Part shown: positions 1-7,835 of the stretch, piece after piece
How the letters are laid out: each line of letters starts with the position of its first letter
How positions within the stretch are numbered: the first letter of the stretch is position 1
Source of the DNA: Peribacillus sp. FSL E2-0218
GTDB taxonomy: Bacteria; Bacillota; Bacilli; Bacillales; DSM-1321
Length of the DNA stretch: 64,000 nt
Assembly: GCF_037992945.1 (NCBI RefSeq)
Contig: NZ_CP150304.1
Coordinates: 2,545,501-2,609,500, forward strand
Reading direction: 5' to 3'
The notes under the pieces: generated by a model
The model's database searches: none
What the model was told of the DNA's origin: nothing
The model's input: only the letters and a program-made list of their open reading frames with translations
Translations under genes and position numbers: made by a program

Positions 1-66
1 CTCAATCCCGCCTTTCTTCATAAATGGTGAGTAAGTGACATCCCTTTCATCTTTTTTTTTAATCAT
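1..66 (-). CDS. 5' end of an unidentified gene (partial)
   Basis: An open frame starts with ATG at 66 and runs off the left edge, giving 22 residues that begin MIKKKDERDVTYSPF. A strong AAGGAGA ribosome site lies just upstream on the minus strand, so the start is real. The gene is divergent from the LysR gene at 365, and LysR regulators often control the divergent neighbour, so it may be that regulator's target. The family cannot be told from so few residues. Confidence 0.55.
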   Translation of the reverse strand, partial: MIKKKDERDVTYSPFMKKGGIE

Positions 67-364
67 CTTGGATTCTCCTTGTATTATTGATGTATTCGCT
101 TTCATTATATTGAATCTAAAACTATGAAACAATTTGATTTTTTTTCAATAATCATAAAGAAATGTTATAGTTAACCGTAATCTTAAAATACTTCCTTCCT
201 TGTAAGTGGTGTAATTGAGTATTAATTAACACCCCTGTACATAAAAAAACTAATCTTTTTTTATTTTCTCCGTTCATTTATTTTCACGTAAAACGATTAA
301 ACAATTTGATATAATTTTATAAATAATAAGAAAACGCCATAGTTGAGGGGAAGGATCATGAAAT
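67..364. promoter_or_regulatory. Divergent intergenic region upstream of the LysR gene
   Basis: About 300 AT-rich bases separate the leftward partial gene from the LysR gene. A TATAAT hexamer at 310-315 and a GAGGGGAAGG ribosome site at 345-354 serve the LysR gene. No good -35 and no clear LysR palindrome could be picked out by eye. Confidence 0.4.
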
Positions 365-1255
365 ATGAACTTAATGAAGCTGCAAACCTTTATCACACTA
401 TCTGATTGTTTAAACTTTACCCTGGCGGCGGAGCAACTTTATTGTTCACAACCGGCTGTAAGTATGCAAATTCAAAGTCTTGAGAGGGATTTAGGGTTTC
501 CCCTTTTTGACCGTATCGGAAAAAAGCTATTCTTAACTAAACAAGGTGAGCATTTCAAACCATATGCGGAACAAATGATTAATCTATTTCATTCATCCAA
601 AGAGCATATTAAGCAACTAGACAACTTAGCTTCTGGAACATTATCCTTTGGAGCAAGCAATTTTGTTGGAGTGTACCTTCTTCCCGCTATCCTCAGTGAC
701 TTCAACAAAAAATTCCCTGGCATCAAGATTAACATGAATATTACATCCTCAAGTCACTTGATTCATATGCTGGAGTCCAAAAAAGTAGAGGTTTTGGTTC
801 TCTCTGATCGAATACCAATCGATGAAAACCGTTTTCAATTCAAAAATTTTCATCAAGATGAGCTTGTTTTAATCGTCAATAACCAACATCGGCTTGCTCA
901 AAAAGATATGTGTACTTTAAAGGATTTGATCGATGAAACATTGGTTTTGAAACCTAATAAATCTGCTACCCGAAATTTTTTGGATGGGGAATTTAAAGAA
1001 TATGGATTCCGTTTTCCAAAGTATATGGAGATAAGTAACCTGGAAGCAATCAAACAAAGCGTAATTCACGGTCTTGGCGTATCGATCGTCTCTAATTTTT
1101 CCATTAAACAGGAAATTAAAAGCGGATTATTAGTTGAGGTTCCCATAGAGGGAGTAAAATTTCTAAGGGGAATTAGGTACATTTATCATCGAGGCTCACA
1201 TCTTTCACCGGCTACAAAGCAATTTCTCTCTCTGCTGGATCAAAAGTCCGTTTAA
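365..1255 (+). CDS. LysR-family transcriptional regulator
   Basis: A 296-residue protein with the usual LysR layout. The N-terminal winged helix-turn-helix covers roughly residues 4-62 (FTLAAEQLYCSQPAVSMQIQ is the recognition region), followed by a linker helix and a periplasmic-binding-like co-inducer domain from about residue 90. Length is normal for the family. The start at 365 has GAGGGGAAGG ten bases upstream; an ATG at 358 is in another frame. Its likely target is the divergent gene running off the left edge. The ligand cannot be told from sequence. The C-terminal domain resembles the CysL/CbbR group only generally. Confidence 0.9.
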   Translation: MNLMKLQTFITLSDCLNFTLAAEQLYCSQPAVSMQIQSLERDLGFPLFDRIGKKLFLTKQGEHFKPYAEQMINLFHSSKEHIKQLDNLASGTLSFGASNFVGVYLLPAILSDFNKKFPGIKINMNITSSSHLIHMLESKKVEVLVLSDRIPIDENRFQFKNFHQDELVLIVNNQHRLAQKDMCTLKDLIDETLVLKPNKSATRNFLDGEFKEYGFRFPKYMEISNLEAIKQSVIHGLGVSIVSNFSIKQEIKSGLLVEVPIEGVKFLRGIRYIYHRGSHLSPATKQFLSLLDQKSV

Positions 1256-1672
1256 ATCATCTGTTGATGTTCAATCACCATGACGTCATTTAGGGTGTGA
1301 ATACAGAATGTGGGATATTATCCGCACACAATGTTAGTCTTGTGTTTTTACTAGATTTAAATGTTCAAAAACTAGTCGTTTATGGTGATTTATCCATAAC
1401 TAAAGAATTATATGTTTTTTTAATTATTGTTCAACAATAAAGCCATTTTCTTGAATAGTAGCATTAACTGGGTTTGGATATATAAGTTAAAATCCAGGGG
1501 GAATTGTGAAGAATTGCACTAAATGTTACCTAGTCTTATTGGAAGAAGAAAAAGAAAAAGCACGACCAAATGTAAACATATTTTTACATTTGGTCGTGAT
1601 CTTTTATAATCGATGTAAGGATATCTTTACTTTCCAATTGGAGAGTTATTAATAAAAAGAAGTTTAATACTT
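1256..1672. other. Intergenic region with one strong hairpin
   Basis: About 417 bases between the LysR gene and a small membrane-protein gene. No convincing coding frame was seen. The only clear structure is the terminator-like hairpin at 1561-1598, listed separately. Confidence 0.5.
1561..1598. terminator. 16-bp perfect hairpin, likely bidirectional terminator
   Basis: The arms at 1561-1576 and 1583-1598 are exact reverse complements around a six-base loop. On the minus strand the stem is followed by a T-rich run (complement of the A-rich 1546-1560), and on the plus strand by ATCTTTTAT. It could end transcripts from the LysR gene 300 bases upstream. Confidence 0.65.
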
Positions 1673-1876
1673 ATGCAACGTTATTTGATGATTGTGCTTT
1701 ATGTTGTACTTCTTGGCAATGGAGCTGCTTTACTAATTTTATATGCAATGGGTGTTCGTTTTATTGAAATTGGTATGTTGATTGTATGTATGATGGAATC
1801 ATATAGGTTAATTGGATTCGGAGCTCTTGTAACCAAGCGATTAATAGAAAGATATTCATCTATGTTATTAAACTAA
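1673..1876 (+). CDS. Small membrane protein of unknown function
   Basis: A 67-residue frame with two hydrophobic stretches, about residues 4-26 and 28-52, and a basic tail (KRLIERYS), consistent with a two-segment membrane protein. The ribosome site is weak (AAGAAG). It is followed within 25 bases by a strong hairpin, which supports a real transcription unit. It is not recognised as a member of a named family. Confidence 0.5.
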   Translation: MQRYLMIVLYVVLLGNGAALLILYAMGVRFIEIGMLIVCMMESYRLIGFGALVTKRLIERYSSMLLN

Positions 1877-1899
1877 AGGCCGCTTTAATAACGTAACTA

Positions 1900-1944
1900 A
1901 AGCTTAATTTCTCGGTGTTAAATGCGAGAAATTAAGCTTTTCTT
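1900..1944. terminator. 15-bp hairpin terminator
   Basis: Arms 1900-1914 (AAGCTTAATTTCTCG) and 1925-1939 are exact reverse complements with a ten-base loop, followed by TTCTT on the plus strand. It sits between convergent genes and can end both the small membrane-protein gene and glaH. Confidence 0.7.
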
Positions 1945-2004
1945 ACCGTTGTAAAGATGTTACTCTCTTAGCGAGGGAAAAATCTATGGGAGTGCAAAAT
2001 GAAA

Positions 2005-2943
2005 CTATTGGTTGAATCTGCCGCGCTGGCGCAATAATTCACGATTCAAGTTCGGATCCTTTTCGAAAGCGGCACGGCCGTGAAGCCAAAAAATATTATT
2101 GACGACAACTAAATCTCCAACAGGAAGCCCCAATTCCATTACGCTTTCATCGCTTTCCAAGGAATGAGATAAATCCCGTAAGTATTTGGCCTGTTCGATT
2201 GATTCAGGATAAACGAATTGATCGATAAAGCAAACGCCTGGTTGGTTATTGTGATTAAAGAAAGTCAATCTTTCAATTTCCTGTTCAATGTTTTTACTCT
2301 TTGGAGCTTTGTACGTAAATTTATGACTCGAAATGGGATGATTGACGTAATGATCAAGTTCTTTCCAATCATCCAGATGCAATAGGCGTGATTCTCCACC
2401 GCGGGCATTCTCTTCGACCATCTTCATCATCAATAGCCAGTCCGTCGGCTCATCCACAAACGTTCCGTCCGTATGAAGCGTGAATAAACGATAGGCTTGG
2501 CGCAGGTATGAATCACTGCTATCCGTATCTTGAACACTAAATCGCGCATAATACTTACCTGACATGGCATCATGGTTTGGTGTTCCAAGCAAGTAAGAAA
2601 TGGCTGTGGCAAACAATACATATTCATCGGTATTTTCAGTGACCCCATTTAGGCCGAGGGTGAACCCTCCAGAATCCCGATCATGAACGATACTGCGAAG
2701 AACTTCTCCAAATTCCGATCCCACTTGATCCAATAAATACGATGCAACGATGAGGCGAGCGTATGGCGTATATTCCAAATGTTGAACAGTCTGATTATCC
2801 TTCAATACGGCTTCGAGAAAACCGGCAATGGATTCTTTGGAGATTTCGATGTGATACAAACGATTGGTTTGCGGGTGAACCTTCACCTCATAGTTTTCTG
2901 TTTTCATTTCAAACTTAGCCCGTTTTTTTTCTGCAATGTTCAT
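2005..2943 (-). CDS. glaH: Glutarate 2-hydroxylase (CsiD/GlaH family)
   Basis: A non-haem Fe(II)/2-oxoglutarate dioxygenase that hydroxylates glutarate to L-2-hydroxyglutarate with release of succinate and CO2. The 312-residue length fits E. coli CsiD. The iron ligands H157, D159 (HTDGTF) and H287 (WLHGRAAF) and the 2-oxoglutarate arginine R304 (ELLRQRG) are all present. Conserved family blocks such as DAMSGKYYARF, SDSYLRQ and LLHLDDW are visible. The ATG at 2943 has AGGAGG eight bases upstream. It is the last gene of the lhgO operon, whose oxidase uses its product. It also seems to have its own promoter (3206-3234). Confidence 0.95.
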   Translation of the reverse strand: MNIAEKKRAKFEMKTENYEVKVHPQTNRLYHIEISKESIAGFLEAVLKDNQTVQHLEYTPYARLIVASYLLDQVGSEFGEVLRSIVHDRDSGGFTLGLNGVTENTDEYVLFATAISYLLGTPNHDAMSGKYYARFSVQDTDSSDSYLRQAYRLFTLHTDGTFVDEPTDWLLMMKMVEENARGGESRLLHLDDWKELDHYVNHPISSHKFTYKAPKSKNIEQEIERLTFFNHNNQPGVCFIDQFVYPESIEQAKYLRDLSHSLESDESVMELGLPVGDLVVVNNIFWLHGRAAFEKDPNLNRELLRQRGRFNQ

Positions 2944-3272
2944 GAATAATTCCTCCTGTTATTAAGATAGGTAACAAAGTCAACGGGAAATATAAAAAGC
3001 CAGCCGCACATTATTACCCCCAGTAAATAGGAAGTACATGTACAACTGGCTTATATTCACTTCACTGCTCTATGGGAATAGAGTCACAGCGAATATGCAG
3101 TTTATGTAAGATTTATTTTTCCTGTTTCCAATGATTAAGAACTTTACACGATTCTGAAATGGTGTGTTTCAAAAGGTGTGAATGTCAAAATATTGGCTTA
3201 ACTCCATTAAAGCTTTTTTGCTAACCTTTGTCAACGGTTTTTGCAAATTATTCTGAAAAATAAGAACGATTA
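2944..3272 (-). promoter_or_regulatory. glaH promoter and long leader
   Basis: On the minus strand TTGACA (3234-3229) and TTTAAT (3211-3206) are separated by exactly 17 bases, a very good vegetative promoter. It lies about 260 bases upstream of the glaH start. The leader contains the palindrome GTACATGTAC (3034-3043) inside a larger pairing AAGCCAG (3052-3046) with CTGGCTT (3003-2997) that is followed by TTTAT. This could be an operator, an attenuator or simply a weak terminator for the upstream genes. Confidence 0.55.
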
Positions 3273-3614
3273 CTAGCTTGATAGTTTCGTATGATCGTCC
3301 GCTTTAATTTGTTGAAAATGGTTATCCAAGTCCTTTAATGCAGCCACCAAAGCATTCGCTGCTTTGCCCCGGTAATAGGTTTGAATTGAATCTATCGCCT
3401 CATCGACACCATCCTTTAAACTGGTCCCCTTTAATAATTCCCCGATAAACGCCCGTCCATGCTCAGTTGCCAATGTACACGATGCTTCGAGGACAACCCC
3501 ATATTTAACATCGACTTCTGCCGTGATGGTCAACGTTTCAAAAACACTTTTTGCTGCCATCCCTTGAGGTAAACGTGCATGACCTGCAATGAATATTGTT
3601 TTGCCATTAAACAT
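3273..3614 (-). CDS. DUF3870 domain protein
   Basis: A 113-residue protein that matches the DUF3870 family along its whole length (FIAGHARLPQGMAAK at the start, then VVLEASCTLATEHG and a conserved SIQTYYRGKAANA block). No enzymatic function is established that I know of. The ATG at 3614 follows a GAGAGGAAG ribosome site, 27 bases after the lhgO stop codon. Its place between lhgO and glaH suggests a role tied to glutarate or 2-hydroxyglutarate metabolism, which is inference from position only. Confidence 0.8.
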   Translation of the reverse strand: MFNGKTIFIAGHARLPQGMAAKSVFETLTITAEVDVKYGVVLEASCTLATEHGRAFIGELLKGTSLKDGVDEAIDSIQTYYRGKAANALVAALKDLDNHFQQIKADDHTKLSS

Positions 3615-3641
3615 GAGGCATCTTCCTCTCCATAAAGGTTT

Positions 3642-4859
3642 TTATTTTGTGAATATCGCTTCCATTAAATGCGATTGTTCCGGAATACGGTTAACAACCT
3701 CTTTTCCAATTTCAATCGAGGCCGTGGCGGCTGGTGAAGGGGCATTGCACACATGAACGGTACGTTTTCCCATGATGATGTGAAAGTCATCGACCATATT
3801 ACCGTCATCCTGTAACGCTTGAGCCCTAACTCCAGCGGGCGCCGGGATTAAATCGTCCTCTTGAATTTCGGGTATCAATTCCTGCAGGCTTTTCGTGAAC
3901 TGCTTTTTACTGAAAGAACGGATATATTCATCCATCCCTTCCTTCATGAATTTACTGGCCAATTTCCAAAACCCTTTATAACGTAAAACTTCACTTAAAT
4001 CTTTTGCATTGAAGTCGGTTTTTTTGTATCCTTCCCGTTTAAAACTTAGCACGGCATTAGGCCCTGCATCCACTTCCCCGCTGATCATCCGCGTAAAATG
4101 CACGCCTAAAAAAGGGAATTTAGGATTAGGAACAGGATAAATCAAGTGCTTGACGAGATAGCGTTTTTCGGGTTTCAGTTTAAAATATTCGCCGCGGAAG
4201 GGAACGATTTTCATATCGGTTTTATACCCCGCTGCTGCAGCTATTCGATCACTGTGCAAGCCTGCGCAATTTATGACCATCCTTGCCTTAATCGTTTTAT
4301 TGCTCGTTTCGATGATGACCTCATCAATTTTCTCGGCAATCTTCTCCACCTTTGTATTCAGCATGATCTCACCCCCATTATCCCGGATGATATCCGCCAT
4401 TTTTTCACTGACTTGACGATAATTGACGATGCCTGCCCGAGGCACACGAATCGCACCAAGCCCATGAACATGCGGTTCGATTTCCTTTAACTCACCAACA
4501 TCGATTTTTTGTATCGCCAGGTCATTTTGCAAACCGCGGGTGTATAAATCATCTAGGAGCGGCATTTCTTCTTGCTTCGTTGCAACAATCACCTTACCGC
4601 AAATATCATGTTCAATGCCGTACTTTTTACAGAATTCCGTCATGGAGCGGCTTCCTTGGCGGGCAAACCGTGCCTTGAAACTGCCAGGTTTATAATAAAT
4701 CCCAGAATGGATGACACCGCTATTATGTCCTGTTTGATGGTCAGCAACAACTGCCTCTTTTTCAATGATCACCACTTTGGCATGTGGAAACCGCTGATAC
4801 AGGGCCATACCTGTAGATAGACCTACAATCCCTCCGCCAACAATTGCAAAATCATACAC
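3642..4859 (-). CDS. lhgO: L-2-hydroxyglutarate oxidase
   Basis: An FAD-dependent oxidase or dehydrogenase of the DAO fold that oxidises L-2-hydroxyglutarate to 2-oxoglutarate. The N-terminal dinucleotide motif (YDFAIVGGGIVGLSTGMAL) and the family block TGHNSGVIHSGIYYKPGS are present, as are MVINCAGLHSDRIA and a C-terminal GVRAQALQDDG segment. The frame opens at a TTG at 4880, but AAAGGAG at 4874-4868 lies eight bases before GTG at 4859, so GTG 4859 is taken as the start (406 residues). It sits 18 bases after the GntR gene and feeds carbon from glaH product into the TCA cycle. Confidence 0.93.
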   Translation of the reverse strand: MYDFAIVGGGIVGLSTGMALYQRFPHAKVVIIEKEAVVADHQTGHNSGVIHSGIYYKPGSFKARFARQGSRSMTEFCKKYGIEHDICGKVIVATKQEEMPLLDDLYTRGLQNDLAIQKIDVGELKEIEPHVHGLGAIRVPRAGIVNYRQVSEKMADIIRDNGGEIMLNTKVEKIAEKIDEVIIETSNKTIKARMVINCAGLHSDRIAAAAGYKTDMKIVPFRGEYFKLKPEKRYLVKHLIYPVPNPKFPFLGVHFTRMISGEVDAGPNAVLSFKREGYKKTDFNAKDLSEVLRYKGFWKLASKFMKEGMDEYIRSFSKKQFTKSLQELIPEIQEDDLIPAPAGVRAQALQDDGNMVDDFHIIMGKRTVHVCNAPSPAATASIEIGKEVVNRIPEQSHLMEAIFTK

Positions 4860-4876
4860 ATTGAACACTCCTTTTA

Positions 4877-5548
4877 TCAATGATTTTTAGTATTCAGCAG
4901 CTCCATATAAGTGATAAGATTATTCTTTGTCCGCAAAATGTGATATTCTACCGCTGCCCGCAGCTCTGCAGGATCGCCCCTTCGTGCCGCTTCATAGATC
5001 ATCCTGTGCTCCCGTTGCGTTTGCGGATAATAATCAATCAGCAAATTAGGGGCAATGGGTGATATTCCTAACGTTTCGACCATCTTTTGAACCCTTGGCC
5101 AAGGGCAGCCTTTTCGGAGCGTTTCATGAAACGCCGCATTTAGATGAATGTAATGCTCATTGGTTACATCCGATAATTGCAGTCCTTCCATTTCAATCAA
5201 TATCCCTTTTACTTTCTCCATATCCTCCTCAGTTAAAAAGGGCAGCGATTTCTCGACGGCCAGACCTTCAAGCAGTGACCGGGTATGGTAGATTTCTTCA
5301 ATATCTTCCCGGGTTATGGGTGTGACGATAGCACCTTTATGCGGAACCATCTCGACCAACCCTTCCATTTGCAGCTGTGTCAAGGCTTCACGGATGGGCA
5401 TTCGGCTTACTTCCAAACGATCAGCCCATTCCTCTTGGATAAGGCGATCGCCCTTTTTCAACGTGCCATTCAAAATCGCCTTCCTAAGGCTGTTCGTTAC
5501 ATGTTTAACGATTGTTGATTTATCTTTATTGGAATGGATCTTATCCAA
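4877..5548 (-). CDS. GntR-family (FCD) regulator of the glutarate operon
   Basis: A FadR/FCD-type GntR regulator. A winged helix-turn-helix spans about residues 11-75 (LEVSRMPIREALTQLQMEGLVEM) and an all-helical FCD effector domain follows, with metal-binding-type histidines in HETL and YHIL. GTG at 5560 opens the frame, but it lies within the ribosome site AAAGGTGG. TTG at 5548, eight bases after that site, is the better start (223 residues). The gene leads the lhgO-DUF3870-glaH operon, like CsiR in the E. coli csiD locus. The inverted repeat around its promoter suggests autorepression. Confidence 0.88.
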   Translation of the reverse strand: MDKIHSNKDKSTIVKHVTNSLRKAILNGTLKKGDRLIQEEWADRLEVSRMPIREALTQLQMEGLVEMVPHKGAIVTPITREDIEEIYHTRSLLEGLAVEKSLPFLTEEDMEKVKGILIEMEGLQLSDVTNEHYIHLNAAFHETLRKGCPWPRVQKMVETLGISPIAPNLLIDYYPQTQREHRMIYEAARRGDPAELRAAVEYHILRTKNNLITYMELLNTKNH

Positions 5549-5569
5549 TTCAGCTTCCACCTTTCAAGT

Positions 5570-5643
5570 ATTGGATACAATTTTAACTATATCAACTAAA
5601 TAAAGCGATTACAATACGTGAATTCAATATAATTGTATCCAAT
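5570..5643 (-). promoter_or_regulatory. Promoter and paired operators of the GntR-lhgO operon
   Basis: On the minus strand TTGTAA (5614-5609) and TATAGT (5591-5586) are 17 bases apart. ATTGGATACAATT at 5570-5582 and its exact reverse complement at 5631-5643 lie on either side. One copy covers the expected transcription start and the other lies just upstream of the -35. Each half is itself a near palindrome (TTGGATACAA), as expected for FadR-type regulators. Confidence 0.7.
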
Positions 5644-5814
5644 CTTAATGGGTGTTACCCTTTAACGTCAATAGTTAATCAATATTCCAATTGATAGATT
5701 CACAATCATAGCTCTCAATTCTCCATGATTGCTTTCTTTTTGGCTATTTTAAAGTTCTTGGTTGATTTTGAATAAATCGTAGTCATTTGTGGTATCAACA
5801 AGGAGGTTTAATAG

Positions 5815-6729
5815 GTGAATTAAGAAGAGAAAATTTTCTCACGGCTTTCATTGCCGTCATTGTGGAAGTATATCAGTTGTTCGCTATGGAAAGCGACTGG
5901 TCGCCAACGTTATAAGTGCAAAGATTGTCTTAAAATGAGCTGTGATTTAACAAATTCACCTATGTATCGTTCAAAAAAGGCAGACAAATGGATTGCGTTT
6001 ATTGAACGTATGTTGAAGGGACTATCTCTTCGTAATGCCGAAATAGTTGGTATCACTCACGTAACTGCTTTTTACTGGAGACATAAAGTGTTGTCTGCTC
6101 TTGCGAAAGAAAGTGTAGGTGAATTTGAAGGAATAGTAGAGGTAGATGAAACCTATTTCTTAGAGAGTCATAAAGGTCGAAAGACTATCCAAACTCGCAA
6201 ATCAAGAAAACGTGGTGGTTCAGCGTCAAAAAGAGGTATCTCCAATGAGCAAGTCTGTGTATTGGTCGCAAGAGACCGAAATAAAACAACTCTTTCAAAG
6301 GGTGTCGGTTCAGGCAGAATTCTAACCGAACAAATCGAGATAACCCTTACACCCCATTTCCAAAGTGATACGGTGCTTATTTCTGATGCTCATCATTCAT
6401 ATAAATCTTATTCGGCTAAAAACGATTTGGAACACATTATTATAAATGGCAGTAAGAAAGAATATGTTAAGAAAGGAATCTACCATCTTAACAATATTAA
6501 TAATTACCACTCCAGATTAAAGAAATGGATAAGTCGATTTAATGGCGTTTCTACGAAGTATTTACAGCTCTATTTAGTCTGGTTTCAGTTCCTCGACATT
6601 AGGAAAATGGAAAGTGATTTAAGCAAGAAAAAGCTGATACTTATTTTATCAAGTGTTCTCGGAACTTGGGAAACCGCAGATACATTAAGACTTAGAAGCA
6701 TCCTTTCTAAAATTACAAAGTATCTCTAA
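5815..6729 (+). pseudogene. IS1595-family (ISXO2-like) transposase, N-terminus broken
   Basis: The main frame (5851-6729) encodes the ISXO2-like DDE domain: EGIVEVDETYF, LISDAHHSY and the typical NNYHSRLKKWISRFNGVSTKY region. The zinc ribbon is split. FHCRHCGSISVVRYGK reads in another frame from about 5846 and joins ATGRQRYKCKDC only if one base is restored near 5890. A GTG at 5815 with AAGGAGG eight bases upstream is the likely original start, but that frame stops at once, so there are at least two lesions. No terminal inverted repeats or target duplication were found by eye. It is probably an inactive IS remnant. Confidence 0.8.
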
Positions 6730-6766
6730 TAGGAAATCACAAATATTCATCAATGGTTTACATAAT

Positions 6767-6805
6767 AAATGAACTTGGAAATGTATCTCCAAGCTCATTT
6801 ATTTT
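6767..6805 (+). terminator. Hairpin after the transposase gene
   Basis: Arms 6767-6778 and 6789-6800 pair with a single mismatch and are followed by ATTTTATT. It lies 40 bases after the transposase stop codon. Confidence 0.55.
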
Positions 6806-6846
6806 ATTGTCCATTTTTTTCTAAAGCACCGTTACTTGAATAAGGT

Positions 6847-7235
6847 TTACTCTAATATCAACGTTACATTTTCGTTTTCAAGGGTAATTTCTTCAATCAA
6901 GTCAAATATTGTAGGACCTTTGTTCATTTTGCATCCTTTATTTCTTCGATTACTTTTTCTTCATTACTTTGATGGCAATTTTTCAAATTCTCATTTAGTT
7001 TAACTATCGTTTCACTGTACCCCAAATCTACTTTAGATTTAGCAGAATTCCTTCAAATAATAGTAAATTGTTCTTCGGTTTCTATATCTCCGAAACCTCC
7101 AAACAAAATATCATTAAAAGCATCTAGATTTCCGCGCCACTTATATTTTCCAGAGAGGACTATATCTGAAAACTCCTTACAAAACCCCTTAAAGTTAGAA
7201 AATTTATCTCCATCGATAATAAAAACTTTGTTCAT
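6847..7235 (-). pseudogene. Barstar-family immunity protein, disrupted
   Basis: The frame begins MNKVFIIDGDKF with AGAGGTG upstream of ATG 7235. It carries the barstar hallmark WRGNLDAFNDILFGGFG and is cut by TGA at 7055-7053, where the family has IIWKNSA. The same frame then resumes (NSAKSKVDLGY, ending KNCHQSNEEKV). A second lesion near 6925 shifts the frame, after which GPTIFDLIEEI and VTLILE complete the fold and end at TAA 6849-6847. Barstar proteins inhibit barnase-type RNase toxins. No toxin gene is adjacent, so this is a dead, orphan immunity gene. Confidence 0.82.
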
Positions 7236-7835
7236 AATAGCACCTCTCATACATTGTTTTTTTCTTATTTCATCATTTCACTAACCTGTCCCGTTAGTTT
7301 ATGTAGAAATTTTTACAATCTCATATTGATTTTAACATAAATGCCCAATCTCAAGCTTTTATATTGTCTATTTTATTAATCAACCTTTACCTTTAACACA
7401 GCCTTCTTTATCTCCTTTAATGCTTGATTTTCCTACTATTAAAGAGTTTGTTTGTCCATGAGGCTGTGGATAATGACTCTAATACACACTTTTTGAAACT
7501 GACCAATGGGAACGTCAGAAATCTCATAGGTTTGTGCAGCGTAATCTCTTACATAACCAATTAAATATACTCGGATCGTTGTAGGCCTGTGAAAAGAGGA
7601 TTAGTTCGTATGAAATTTCGCTAACCATAAGAAACACCATCCTTTCCATGATATTACAGAAAGGATGGTGTTTCTTATGGCAATGATTTTCCCTTAAGTA
7701 GCCTTCATTAGAATAATTGGGTATGGTGCAAAAAAGCACTCGTTTGAATCATGGATACAGGTATAAAGACATATACCCATCAAGCTAACCCAACGAAATC
7801 TTAGCATCGACTTTTAACAATGACATCTTTTCTCC
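7236..7835. other. Non-coding stretch with a perfect hairpin
   Basis: About 600 bases between the barstar remnant and the sugar operon. No credible gene was found. The leftward frame at 7524-7739 only reads through the hairpin at 7625-7680. The rest looks like decayed sequence. Confidence 0.5.
7625..7680. repeat. 22-bp perfect inverted repeat
   Basis: Arms 7625-7646 and 7659-7680 are exact reverse complements (outer ends CCATAAG and CTTATGG) around a 12-base loop. There is no T run on either side, so it does not look like an ordinary intrinsic terminator. It may be a small palindromic repeat or an IS-derived end. Confidence 0.75.

Noticed and set aside
7524..7739. 71-codon leftward frame
   Set aside because: It only reads through the perfect hairpin at 7625-7680 and has neither a ribosome site nor protein-like conservation.
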